Source of the DNA: Lachnospiraceae bacterium
GTDB lineage: Bacteria; Bacillota; Clostridia; Lachnospirales; Lachnospiraceae
Direction of reading: 5' to 3'
Assembly (NCBI GenBank): GCA_015056765.1
Contig: SVFQ01000003.1
Location: 146,659-210,658 of the forward strand
DNA length: 64,000 nucleotides
Part shown: positions 26,961 to 35,395 of the stretch, in pieces
Layout of the letters: each line of letters begins with the position of its first letter
How positions within the stretch are numbered: position 1 is the first letter of the stretch
Program-made: the position numbers and the translations under genes
The notes under the pieces: model-generated
Database searches by the model: none
What the model was told of the DNA's origin: nothing
Seen by the model: the letters and a program-made list of their open reading frames with translations, nothing else

Positions 26961-28436
26961 ATGTATGATATGAAACCTATGCTAGATAAAATAGAATCGG
27001 TAATCGAAAAGGGGCCATTTAGCGCTACCTGGGAGTCTCTGTCAAAATTTCGGGCGCCTGCATGGTTTTCTGATGCAAAATTCGGCATCTTTATTCATTG
27101 GGGTCTTTACTCCGTGGCAGCAAGCTGCAATGAGTGGTACTCCAGAAATATGTATCGTAAGGGAGATCCGGCTTACGAGCATCATTTGAAAACCTATGGT
27201 TCTCAAAAAGACTTTGGCTATAAGGATTTCATTCCGAAGTTTACAGCAGAGGCTTTTGATCCGGATGCGTGGATGGAGCTGTTCCGGGAAGCCGGTGCAA
27301 GATATGTTTTTCCTGTAGCAGAGCATCATGATGGTTTCCAAATGTATCGAAGTGAAATTTCTCATTTTAATGCCTATGAAATGGAACCGAAAAGAGATAT
27401 ATTAGGAGAACTGAAAAAAAGTGCGGAAGATCATAATATTATTTTCTGTACTTCCAGTCATAGAGCTGAACATTGGTGGTTTATGGGATGTGGCAAGGAC
27501 TTTGATAGCGACATCAAGGAGCCACTTAGGCGTGGAGATTTCTACTGGCCGGCTATGCCGGAGCCTGAGATGCACGATATGCAGTCAAAACCATATCCTA
27601 CCGAAGAGTACTTACAAGATTGGCTTGTAAGAACAGCAGAAATTGTGGATCGGTATGAACCGAGTATTTTGTACTTTGACTGGTGGATTATCCATGAAGC
27701 CTTTAAACCCTATCTACAAAAATTGTTGGCTTACTATTATAACCGAGCATTGGAATGGGGAAAGGAAGTGGCTGTGTGCTACAAGCATGATGCGCTTTCC
27801 TTTGGCACCGGTATTGTGGAAGTAGAGCGTGGAGGTTTTGCTGATGCGAAGCCATACCCTTGGCAGACAGACACGGCAGTAGCCAGAAACAGTTGGTGCT
27901 ATACAGATAGTTTACAATACAAAAGCAGCAGAGAGATTATTGACACCCTGGTAGATGTAGTGGCAAAAAATGGAAATCTCTTGCTGAACATAGGACCAAA
28001 GGGAGATGGCAGTATTCCGGAAGGGGATAAGAAGATTCTGCAGGACCTGGGAAGATGGCTTTTAGTAAATGGAGAGGCTATTTACGAGAGCAAACCTTGG
28101 AGAGTGTGCAAGGAGGGCCCTACAGAAGATGTAGAAGGCCAGTTCCAAGACGGAGCAGAAAAAGAATATACCAGTGAGGACATTCGTTTCACTGCGGGAA
28201 ATGGAGCGATATATGCCATTCTCATGCGTTATCCAAAGGATGGTAAGGTCTGTATCAAGTCCTTACGAACCGGTGGAGATGCCAATAAGCCGGATTACTA
28301 CGGACTGATTCAAAAAGTAAGTATTCTGGGATTTGAAGAAGAAATCCGGTATGAAAGAAACGAGCAAGGTCTTTGCTTCCAGACAAGAAGCGTGGCAAGT
28401 GAAATGCCTGTAGTGGTGAAAATAGAAACAAACTAG
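26961..28436 (+). CDS. GH29 alpha-L-fucosidase, intracellular
   Basis: Family 29 glycoside hydrolase of 491 residues removing alpha-L-fucose. The N-terminal block WFSDAKFGIFIHWGLYSV (about residues 35-52), VAEHHDGFQMY and SSHRAEHWWF are diagnostic; Asp240 in ILYFDWWI is at the catalytic nucleophile position, and GNLLLNIGPKGDGSIPE closes the barrel. No signal peptide, so it acts on imported sugars. AGGAAGG precedes ATG 26961. It heads a transcript with GH31, a binding protein, a sensor kinase and a serine hydrolase. In this company the fucose most likely comes from the galactosyl side chain of xyloglucan. Confidence 0.92.
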   Translation: MYDMKPMLDKIESVIEKGPFSATWESLSKFRAPAWFSDAKFGIFIHWGLYSVAASCNEWYSRNMYRKGDPAYEHHLKTYGSQKDFGYKDFIPKFTAEAFDPDAWMELFREAGARYVFPVAEHHDGFQMYRSEISHFNAYEMEPKRDILGELKKSAEDHNIIFCTSSHRAEHWWFMGCGKDFDSDIKEPLRRGDFYWPAMPEPEMHDMQSKPYPTEEYLQDWLVRTAEIVDRYEPSILYFDWWIIHEAFKPYLQKLLAYYYNRALEWGKEVAVCYKHDALSFGTGIVEVERGGFADAKPYPWQTDTAVARNSWCYTDSLQYKSSREIIDTLVDVVAKNGNLLLNIGPKGDGSIPEGDKKILQDLGRWLLVNGEAIYESKPWRVCKEGPTEDVEGQFQDGAEKEYTSEDIRFTAGNGAIYAILMRYPKDGKVCIKSLRTGGDANKPDYYGLIQKVSILGFEEEIRYERNEQGLCFQTRSVASEMPVVVKIETN

Positions 28437-28466
28437 TGGCCTTGTGCCCTGATTTAGGAGGAAGAT

Positions 28467-30461
28467 ATGATTTTTACACAAGATGGAAATGCTTTAGTGG
28501 CAAAAAGACAGGGGGAGACTCTGCGTATTGAGCCATGGGGAAAAGATGCACTGCGCGTAAGAAGCACCATGTATCCGGAATTTACCGGCAGAGATTGGGC
28601 TTTGACAGAGCAGGTAGAAAAAGGACAGGCAAAGGTTGTAATCTCCCAACGAGAAGATGGTCCTTTTGCAGAGATTTCCAATGGGGCAATCAAAGCCACC
28701 GTGAACTTTGCAGGCGTAATGACTATTTACAAAAACGATAAGATGGTGGTAAGAGAGTACTACAGAAGCTATGGTGGTACAGAATCCAAAGAGTCCAGAT
28801 GCTTAAAGTATATTAATCGTGATTACAAACCACATGTAGGTGGAGATTATCGTTTTACTTTAAAACTAGAGAGCAATGACGAAGAAAAATTCTTCGGTAT
28901 GGGTCAGTATCAGCATCCGTATACCAATTTAAAGGGTTGCGTGTTGGATTTGGAACAGAGGAATTCCCAGATCACGGTACCGTTTGCTGTATCCAGTTTG
29001 GGCTACGGTTTCCTTTGGAATAATCCCGCAGTAGGTCGTTGCAGCTTTGGTAATAACTATACAGAATGGGTTGCAGAAGCTACCAAAGAGATGGATTACT
29101 GGATTACAGTAGCAGAAAGTCCAAAGGCACTTTTGGAAAACTATACAGCAGTTACCGGTAGAGCTCCTCAGATGCCGGAAGACCTGATGGGATTATGGCA
29201 GTGCAAACTTCGTTATCGTACGCAGAAAGAAGTGCTGGAAGTAGCACATAAATGCAAAGAAAACGGCGTACCAATCGATTGCATCGTCATCGATTTCTTC
29301 CACTGGACCGTGCAGGGTGATTACAAGTTCGATGAGACTTATTGGCCGGATCCGAAGGCAATGATTGATGAACTTCATGAGATGGGTATCAAGGTAGTAG
29401 TATCCGTATGGCCTTCTGTAGATAAGAGAAGTGAGCATTTCTACGAAATGTTAGAAAGAGGTCTTCTGATTAAGACAGAGCGAGGTGGTCTTCAGACCTA
29501 TGATTATCAGGGAGACTGCACCGAATTAGATGCTACTAATCCGGAAACCAGAGAATATATCTGGGAAATCTGTAAAAAGAATTATTATGACCTGGGTATC
29601 GATATGTTCTGGCTTGATAATTCCGAGCCGGATTATGTGAAGTATGATTTTGATTATTACAGATACTATCTGGGAACTGCATTATCTTGCAGTAATATAT
29701 ATCCGCAGTACTACAGCCGCGTCTTCTATGACCACATGGTAAAGGAATCCGATAAACCTGTGGTAAACCTTTTACGTAGTGCATGGGCAGGTAGCCAGAA
29801 ATATGGCAACGTGGTATGGTCCGGCGACGTACCAAGTACCTTTGAAGCCTTTGCGGATCAGATTGCCGCAGGCCTGAATATGGGCCTTGCGGGCATTCCT
29901 TGGTGGACTACCGATATTGGCGGATTTATGACCGATGATGTAAAGGACCCTGACTTTAGAGAACTTCTTATTCGTTGGTATGAGTTTGCAGTATTCTCAC
30001 CGGTACTTCGTATGCACGGAGACCGTGGCCCTTATGATATTCCACCACTGGATAACCGTGATTTTGGCGGTGGCTATTTACATACCGGTCAGGACAATGA
30101 GCTTTGGAGCTATGGTGAAGAGAACTTCAAGATTATGAAAGACCAGCTTAGCTTGCGTCATAGCTTAATACCATATATCAAGAGCTTATATGAAGAAGCA
30201 AGTGCAAATGGATCTCCACTTCTTCGTACTCTGTTTTACGAATTCCCGGAAGACAAGAAGGCCTGGGAAGTGTATGATGAGTATATGTTTGGTTCCAAAT
30301 ATCTGGTAGCGCCGATTCTTCATCTCCATGAGTTTGAGAGAGAAGTGTATCTACCGGAAGGAACCTGGAAAGAGATTCGCAGTGGAAAAGTCTATATGGG
30401 TAGTCAGGTCATCAAGGCTGATGCACCAATCGAGGCAATTCCGGTATTTGAAAGACAGTAA
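28467..30461 (+). CDS. GH31 alpha-xylosidase (probable)
   Basis: Family 31 glycoside hydrolase of 664 residues without signal peptide. Order: beta-sandwich N-domain, (beta/alpha)8 barrel, C-terminal beta domains. Asp384 in DMFWLDNSEPDY is the nucleophile position and Asp454 in WSGDVPSTF the acid/base; RSAWAGSQKYG and FSPVLRMHGDRGP are family segments. GH31 includes alpha-glucosidases and alpha-xylosidases; FWLDNSEPD and the partnership with GH29, GH42 and GH3 favour alpha-xylosidase acting on xyloglucan oligosaccharides, but specificity is inferred. TTAGGAGGAAG precedes ATG 28467, 30 bases after GH29. Confidence 0.85.
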   Translation: MIFTQDGNALVAKRQGETLRIEPWGKDALRVRSTMYPEFTGRDWALTEQVEKGQAKVVISQREDGPFAEISNGAIKATVNFAGVMTIYKNDKMVVREYYRSYGGTESKESRCLKYINRDYKPHVGGDYRFTLKLESNDEEKFFGMGQYQHPYTNLKGCVLDLEQRNSQITVPFAVSSLGYGFLWNNPAVGRCSFGNNYTEWVAEATKEMDYWITVAESPKALLENYTAVTGRAPQMPEDLMGLWQCKLRYRTQKEVLEVAHKCKENGVPIDCIVIDFFHWTVQGDYKFDETYWPDPKAMIDELHEMGIKVVVSVWPSVDKRSEHFYEMLERGLLIKTERGGLQTYDYQGDCTELDATNPETREYIWEICKKNYYDLGIDMFWLDNSEPDYVKYDFDYYRYYLGTALSCSNIYPQYYSRVFYDHMVKESDKPVVNLLRSAWAGSQKYGNVVWSGDVPSTFEAFADQIAAGLNMGLAGIPWWTTDIGGFMTDDVKDPDFRELLIRWYEFAVFSPVLRMHGDRGPYDIPPLDNRDFGGGYLHTGQDNELWSYGEENFKIMKDQLSLRHSLIPYIKSLYEEASANGSPLLRTLFYEFPEDKKAWEVYDEYMFGSKYLVAPILHLHEFEREVYLPEGTWKEIRSGKVYMGSQVIKADAPIEAIPVFERQ

Positions 30462-30493
30462 TCTCTAAACCATTACAGAAAAGGTTTCGGTTT

Positions 30494-32296
30494 ATGAGCA
30501 GAATGAAGAAACAGAAAAAGAATCACTGTGCACATGGTATGCAGCAGAGAATCGTCAGTATGATTCTGGTTTGCAATATGGCAGCCTATACCCTGACAGG
30601 GTGTGGGCTGCCTTTTGTGCAAGATACAAGGACAGAAGGGGAAAAGAAGTACCCTGAGATGATTACCATCGATGTCTTTGACAGCTATGCCAATGTAAAA
30701 GGACTGCAAAGAGGCTGGTTTGCCCAGACGGTAAAGGATAAATTCAATATGCAGCTCAATATCATTGCTCCGAATCAGGAAGACAATGGCAGAGCAACCT
30801 ATGAAACCATGCGAGCTTCCGGCAAGCTGGGTGACCTGATCATCAGCAATGTGGACGAGGGTGTATTACAGGAACTGGTGCGAGAAGGTCAGGTGCTTGA
30901 TATGACCCCGTATCTGGATACCCATCCAAACTTGAAAAAATACAAAGAGGAAATCGAAAACGTCTCTTTGTTTTCAGGTACAGAAGGAGCTTTCGCAGTA
31001 CCTAGTGAGATTTCCTCCCTGCCGGCTACAGACCCCTCTGAATTCAAGGAGCCAACCAATGCACCTTTTATTCGATGGGACTTATATAAAGAAGTGGGAT
31101 ATCCTGCAGTGGATACACTGGAGGATTTAATTCCCGTGCTTTCCGATATGCAGAATAAGGCGAAGGTAAGTGATTCCGGAAATCCTGTATATGCTTTTAG
31201 TTTATTCCGTGACTGGGATGCGGGAGCCATGCAAAATGCCGGTGCCTTGGCAGCATTGTATGGATACGATACAGAAGGCTTTTTGATGTTGAACCCGGAT
31301 ACGGGAGATATCCAGGATTTGCTGCAAAAGGACTCTATGTATCTAAGAGCACTGGATTTTCTCTTTGAAGCGAATCAGGCGGGCCTTGTAGACCCGGAAT
31401 CCAAAACACAGCGGTATGATACGGTGGCATCCAAGATGAAGGATGGTGCAGTATTGTATTCTTTTTGGCCTTGGATGGGAGAATCCCTGTATAATTCGGA
31501 TGATCATTTGAATGAAGAAAAAGGATTTGCAACGTTGCAGATTAAGGATGCCAGTTATTTATGCTGGGGTAATACGCCGGGGGGCAAACCTTCCTGCTGT
31601 ATCATGATTGGAAAAGATGCGAAAGACAAAGATAGACTCTTAGACTTTGTGGACTGGTTGTATTCACCGGAGGGCATCGAGTGCTGTGGTAGCCCCACAG
31701 GAAACTATCGAGGGCCCAAAGGACTTACTTGGGAAGATACCGAAGAGGGACCTAAACTGACAGAGTTTGGGGAAGATGTCTTTGTGATGATGAATACGGA
31801 GAGGGAGGTAGAAGGAATCGAAGTCAACCCCCGATGGGATATCGGAACCTCTGCTTTGAACTACAAACCCCTAGCTTTACATGAAGTAGACGATAGAGGA
31901 ATCCCCTATTGTTATCAGCTTTGGCAGGATTATATCGACAAGACCAGAACTTCTGTGACAGAAGACTGGATGAAGCACTACAATACGAATCAGCAAAGTA
32001 TAGCTTATTTACTACAGCAAGGAAATCTGACGGTGATGCCCGGTGTATATTGGGTATCTGAGCAGATGCCGGAATTCTTAAAGACCATGGAGGAACAATG
32101 CAGACAGGCATTGGTGGATTATTCCTGGTCTATGGTTTTTGCGGCTGACCGAAAAGAATACGAGAGATTAAAGGGCGAGATGACGGATATTTTAATTCGT
32201 CTTGGCTATAGAGAAGTCATAGAATTCGAAAGACAACAGGAACTTAAGCGCCTATCTTTACTGCAGGAAGCAGCGGAGGTGCGTTATGACTCCTAA
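30494..32296 (+). CDS. Solute-binding lipoprotein A, paired with sensor kinase
   Basis: 600-residue family 1-type sugar-binding lipoprotein; after a basic N-terminus and hydrophobic run comes the lipobox LTGC with Cys37. The sequence is a diverged paralogue of the transporter's own binding protein at 37820: both share the opening pattern with DVFD/DVYD, GWFA, DKFN and LNII and the segment GDL(I/V)I. It is not next to permease genes; its last 11 bases overlap the YesM-type kinase gene. That suggests it delivers sugar to the kinase's extracellular domain, or is a second ligand-range binding protein for the same permeases. AAAAGG precedes ATG 30494. Confidence 0.83.
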   Translation: MSRMKKQKKNHCAHGMQQRIVSMILVCNMAAYTLTGCGLPFVQDTRTEGEKKYPEMITIDVFDSYANVKGLQRGWFAQTVKDKFNMQLNIIAPNQEDNGRATYETMRASGKLGDLIISNVDEGVLQELVREGQVLDMTPYLDTHPNLKKYKEEIENVSLFSGTEGAFAVPSEISSLPATDPSEFKEPTNAPFIRWDLYKEVGYPAVDTLEDLIPVLSDMQNKAKVSDSGNPVYAFSLFRDWDAGAMQNAGALAALYGYDTEGFLMLNPDTGDIQDLLQKDSMYLRALDFLFEANQAGLVDPESKTQRYDTVASKMKDGAVLYSFWPWMGESLYNSDDHLNEEKGFATLQIKDASYLCWGNTPGGKPSCCIMIGKDAKDKDRLLDFVDWLYSPEGIECCGSPTGNYRGPKGLTWEDTEEGPKLTEFGEDVFVMMNTEREVEGIEVNPRWDIGTSALNYKPLALHEVDDRGIPYCYQLWQDYIDKTRTSVTEDWMKHYNTNQQSIAYLLQQGNLTVMPGVYWVSEQMPEFLKTMEEQCRQALVDYSWSMVFAADRKEYERLKGEMTDILIRLGYREVIEFERQQELKRLSLLQEAAEVRYDS

Positions 32297-34106
32297 TCGA
32301 AAAAGCGTCGGAAAACAAATCGCACTGATTTTGCTGATTGCCATTGTGGTGCCTATTACCATCATCGGTATGATGGCTATTCTCATGATGAGGAACCAAA
32401 TCAATGAGCGATATGAGAATCAGGTAAAAGCAGAGAATACCAGAGTGAAGTCTATCCTGTTTGATGTGACCAGTAGTATGTACACAAACTGTGAGCCCAT
32501 TGTATCCATACAGGCTTACAGGGATCTACTTGGTGGGAAAAACTATGGGTATGAGGAAGAACTGCAATACCAGGCTATGACAGGAGCAATTACTTCCTTG
32601 CAGCGTACGACGGCTGCCCTTTCCTCTATACGGGTCTATACCAATAATCCATTGATCCCGGAAGGAAACAATGTGGTGAATGTCAGTCAGAATAAAGAAA
32701 AGGATCCCTTTTCCGTGTACGAATGGTACCAGGGCATTGACCCCATGGCTTGGGATTCTTACACCTGTACCCATGTACCCTTAAATGATACGGAAGAAGA
32801 TTATGAGCTGACATTGGTCAGAAGATTTAATACCGGTACAGGAAATTTAAGAGCCTACGTGGTGGTTACCATTAGCACCAATTATCTTCGCAACAGACTT
32901 TTAACGACAGATGATTATATTCTAATCAGTTTGGGAGACAAGCCGGTCTTCTTTTCCTCTATCTATGGAGAACAGGAACAGGAGATGCCGGTGGCTGTAA
33001 CCGGGGATGAGTATAACTACTTAGGTACTTTAGAACTGAAAGGGAAAAAGCAATTAACCTATTTATCCAGTTTTGTTCCCTATAAGGTAAATGACAGATT
33101 CTTTGTCATGGTGGGGGATAAGGAGGCAAGAGATACTCTGGTTTCCTTGCTGCGTAGTTTTAGCATCGTACTGGTGCTTGCCATTTTAGGTCCACTTTTG
33201 GCAATCACGGGATATACCAGATACTTCACCATGCGCGTGAAGACTTTGCGAGAAGCCATGCACCAGGCGAGCCTTGGAGATTACGATATCGTAGATAGTA
33301 TCAGCGGAGAAGATGAACTGGCTGAGACTTTTTATGATTTGAAGAAAACCACAGAGCAGATTCGTGAAAATGAATCCAAGTATTATGAAGCAAAAATCAG
33401 GCAGCAGAATCTCATCAATATGCAGCAGCAGATGGAGCTTAAGATGCTGGCAGGACAAATCAATCCCCACTTCTTATACAACACCCTGGAGGCTATTCGC
33501 ATGCAGGCAGTAAGAGGGGGAGATCTGGATGTGGCTACGTCTGTTAAATACCTGGCTAAAATCATGCACTATGTCCTGGAAAGTACAGGCCGAAGCATGT
33601 CTACCCTGGAAGATGAATTAAAGCATGTGGACAGCTACATGCAGATTCAGCGTCTTCGCTTTGGGGATAAGGTGAACTGGAACTTTTATATTACAGATGG
33701 GGTGGATGCGGCATCTTATCCTATGCTGCCACTTTTACTGCAACCTATCGTAGAAAATGCAGTGGGACATGGTTTGAAGAATATGGATCATTCCGGGCAT
33801 GTCAGTATCATTGCAGAATATGAACAACCCCAGGAAGGAAGAGAGAGTAGCTTGATCATTACGGTAAATGATGATGGCCTTGGTATGTCAGAAGAGGAAG
33901 TGGCTGCATTAAATGCTTCTTTGCAGGAAAAGCGTGTAGAGGATGATGGAAAGGGAGCAAGTTCCATTGGTCTATATAACATTCACCAGCGCATTAGACT
34001 ATACTATGGCAAAGACTATGGTATGCAGATTCGATCAAAAGAAGGAAAAGGCACCAGCGTGGTGCTGACATTACCACATAAAGGAGAAAAGCAACATGAA
34101 TCATGA
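32286..34106 (+). CDS. YesM-type sensor histidine kinase
   Basis: 606-residue membrane sensor. Membrane helices lie near 11-33 and 285-308, flanking an extracytoplasmic sensory domain of about 250 residues; a HAMP linker follows, then the His-kinase domain with GQINPHFLYNTLEAI (His395) and the ATP-binding domain with QPIVENAVGHGL, NDDGLGM and SSIGLYNIHQR. This class pairs with AraC-type response regulators and controls carbohydrate operons. The matching regulator is not adjacent but 5.6 kb downstream at 39711. The start ATG 32286 lies inside the end of binding protein A with GGAGGTG just before it. Confidence 0.93.
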   Translation: MTPNRKSVGKQIALILLIAIVVPITIIGMMAILMMRNQINERYENQVKAENTRVKSILFDVTSSMYTNCEPIVSIQAYRDLLGGKNYGYEEELQYQAMTGAITSLQRTTAALSSIRVYTNNPLIPEGNNVVNVSQNKEKDPFSVYEWYQGIDPMAWDSYTCTHVPLNDTEEDYELTLVRRFNTGTGNLRAYVVVTISTNYLRNRLLTTDDYILISLGDKPVFFSSIYGEQEQEMPVAVTGDEYNYLGTLELKGKKQLTYLSSFVPYKVNDRFFVMVGDKEARDTLVSLLRSFSIVLVLAILGPLLAITGYTRYFTMRVKTLREAMHQASLGDYDIVDSISGEDELAETFYDLKKTTEQIRENESKYYEAKIRQQNLINMQQQMELKMLAGQINPHFLYNTLEAIRMQAVRGGDLDVATSVKYLAKIMHYVLESTGRSMSTLEDELKHVDSYMQIQRLRFGDKVNWNFYITDGVDAASYPMLPLLLQPIVENAVGHGLKNMDHSGHVSIIAEYEQPQEGRESSLIITVNDDGLGMSEEEVAALNASLQEKRVEDDGKGASSIGLYNIHQRIRLYYGKDYGMQIRSKEGKGTSVVLTLPHKGEKQHES

Positions 34107-35256
34107 CAAAATGAAAGCCTGCATGGATAAGGCAGTGGAAATCAAAGAACTGGCAGGACTGAATCTTTTGGTATTACAAGATGGAGAGGAAGTCTTCTAC
34201 GGAGAAAGTGGTTATGCCAACGTGGCAGAGAAAAAACCTTTTCAGAGAGATACCATCTGCAGACTGTATTCTATGAGTAAACCTGTGACAGCGGCAGCAG
34301 CAATGCTCCTTTTACAAGACGGTATCGTGGATTACTGCGATCCGGTGAGCAAATTCCTGCCTTCCTTTGCAAATCAGGAAATCGTGGATGCAAAGGGCAG
34401 AAGACCTGTTAGATGGGACCGCCCTGTACTGATCAAAGACCTTTTGAATATGACATCCGGTCTGGTTTATCCTTTTATCAATACACCTGCCGAAGTAGGT
34501 ACCGATTTGATTTACAAAGAGATGGTGGATCGTTTCCACAGTGACCATATGATGACCACAGCAGAATTTGCGGACAGACTGGGTAAACTGCCCCTTCAGT
34601 TCCAGCCGGGAGAGCAGTTCCAGTATGGCACCAGTGCCGATGTTTTAGGCGCGGTGATTGAAGCAGTTAGTGGTATGCGTTTTGGAGAGTTCCTAGAAAA
34701 GAGACTTTTTGCACCACTGGAAATGAAAGATACGGCATTCTATGTACCGGAAGAAAAGAAAGACAGATATGCCATGACTTACATCTGCAGGGATGGTGAA
34801 GTAAAAGAGTATGCCGGTAACAACTTAGGTATTCGTGATGATGGCAAGAAAAACGCTTTTGAATCCGGTGGAGCTGGATTATTTTCTACAGTGGATGACT
34901 ATGCGGCCTTTGCCAGAATGCTGATGGCGAAGGGAAGCTACAAGGGGCAGCAGATTTTATCCCCAAAGGCTGTGGAATTCATGTCCGGTGCCAAATTAAC
35001 GCATGAGCAGAGACAGGGCCTTGCAGGTTGGACAGGCCTGGAAGGTTTCTCCTATGGAAACTTAATGCGCATTATGGTGGAACCGGAACGTGCCAGCATT
35101 TTTGCAGATTTAGGTGAGTATGGCTGGGATGGCTGGCTCGGACCATATTTTTGCAATGCTCCAAAGAGCGGCGTAACGATTTTGATGATGACTCAGTGCG
35201 TAGATTACGGCACAGGATGCACCACCAGAAAGCTGCATAATCTGATTTTCAGCTAA
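34096..35256 (+). CDS. Class-C beta-lactamase-like serine hydrolase (possible esterase)
   Basis: 386-residue penicillin-binding-protein-like hydrolase without signal peptide. The catalytic SxxK motif is SMSK (Ser59, Lys62), followed by the tyrosine motif Y177-G-T, in which the Asn of the lactamase YxN is Thr. That pattern is seen in family VIII esterases rather than true lactamases. Its location in a glycan operon and lack of export signal suggest a cytoplasmic carbohydrate esterase, for example removal of acetyl groups from xyloglucan galactose; this is inference. It overlaps the kinase gene by 11 bases, with GGAGAAAAG before ATG 34096. Confidence 0.75.
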   Translation: MNHDKMKACMDKAVEIKELAGLNLLVLQDGEEVFYGESGYANVAEKKPFQRDTICRLYSMSKPVTAAAAMLLLQDGIVDYCDPVSKFLPSFANQEIVDAKGRRPVRWDRPVLIKDLLNMTSGLVYPFINTPAEVGTDLIYKEMVDRFHSDHMMTTAEFADRLGKLPLQFQPGEQFQYGTSADVLGAVIEAVSGMRFGEFLEKRLFAPLEMKDTAFYVPEEKKDRYAMTYICRDGEVKEYAGNNLGIRDDGKKNAFESGGAGLFSTVDDYAAFARMLMAKGSYKGQQILSPKAVEFMSGAKLTHEQRQGLAGWTGLEGFSYGNLMRIMVEPERASIFADLGEYGWDGWLGPYFCNAPKSGVTILMMTQCVDYGTGCTTRKLHNLIFS

Positions 35257-35277
35257 GAAATATCCCCCTCAAAAATG

Positions 35278-35375
35278 TAGGTACAAAATGTACCGTGTTT
35301 TTGAACAGAAAAGAAGGGTATTTGTTTTATGGGGTATCACGTAGAATGATACTTGCGTAAAGCAGATACCTTTTT
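35278..35375 (+). promoter_or_regulatory. Control region of the permease operon
   Basis: TAGGTACAAAA at 35278-35288 repeats the motif found before GH29; here it is part of the palindrome GGTAC-AAAAT-GTACC (35280-35294). A -10 box TAGAAT lies at 35342-35347, 64 bases after the motif start as in the GH29 promoter. GTATC (35334-35338) and GATAC (35348-35352) flank the -10, and GATACC followed by five T residues (35365-35375) could pair with GGTATC if a transcript began further upstream. A stem-terminator after the serine hydrolase is not evident. Confidence 0.55.
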
Positions 35376-35395
35376 AGTTTGGGAGGATAAGAAAA

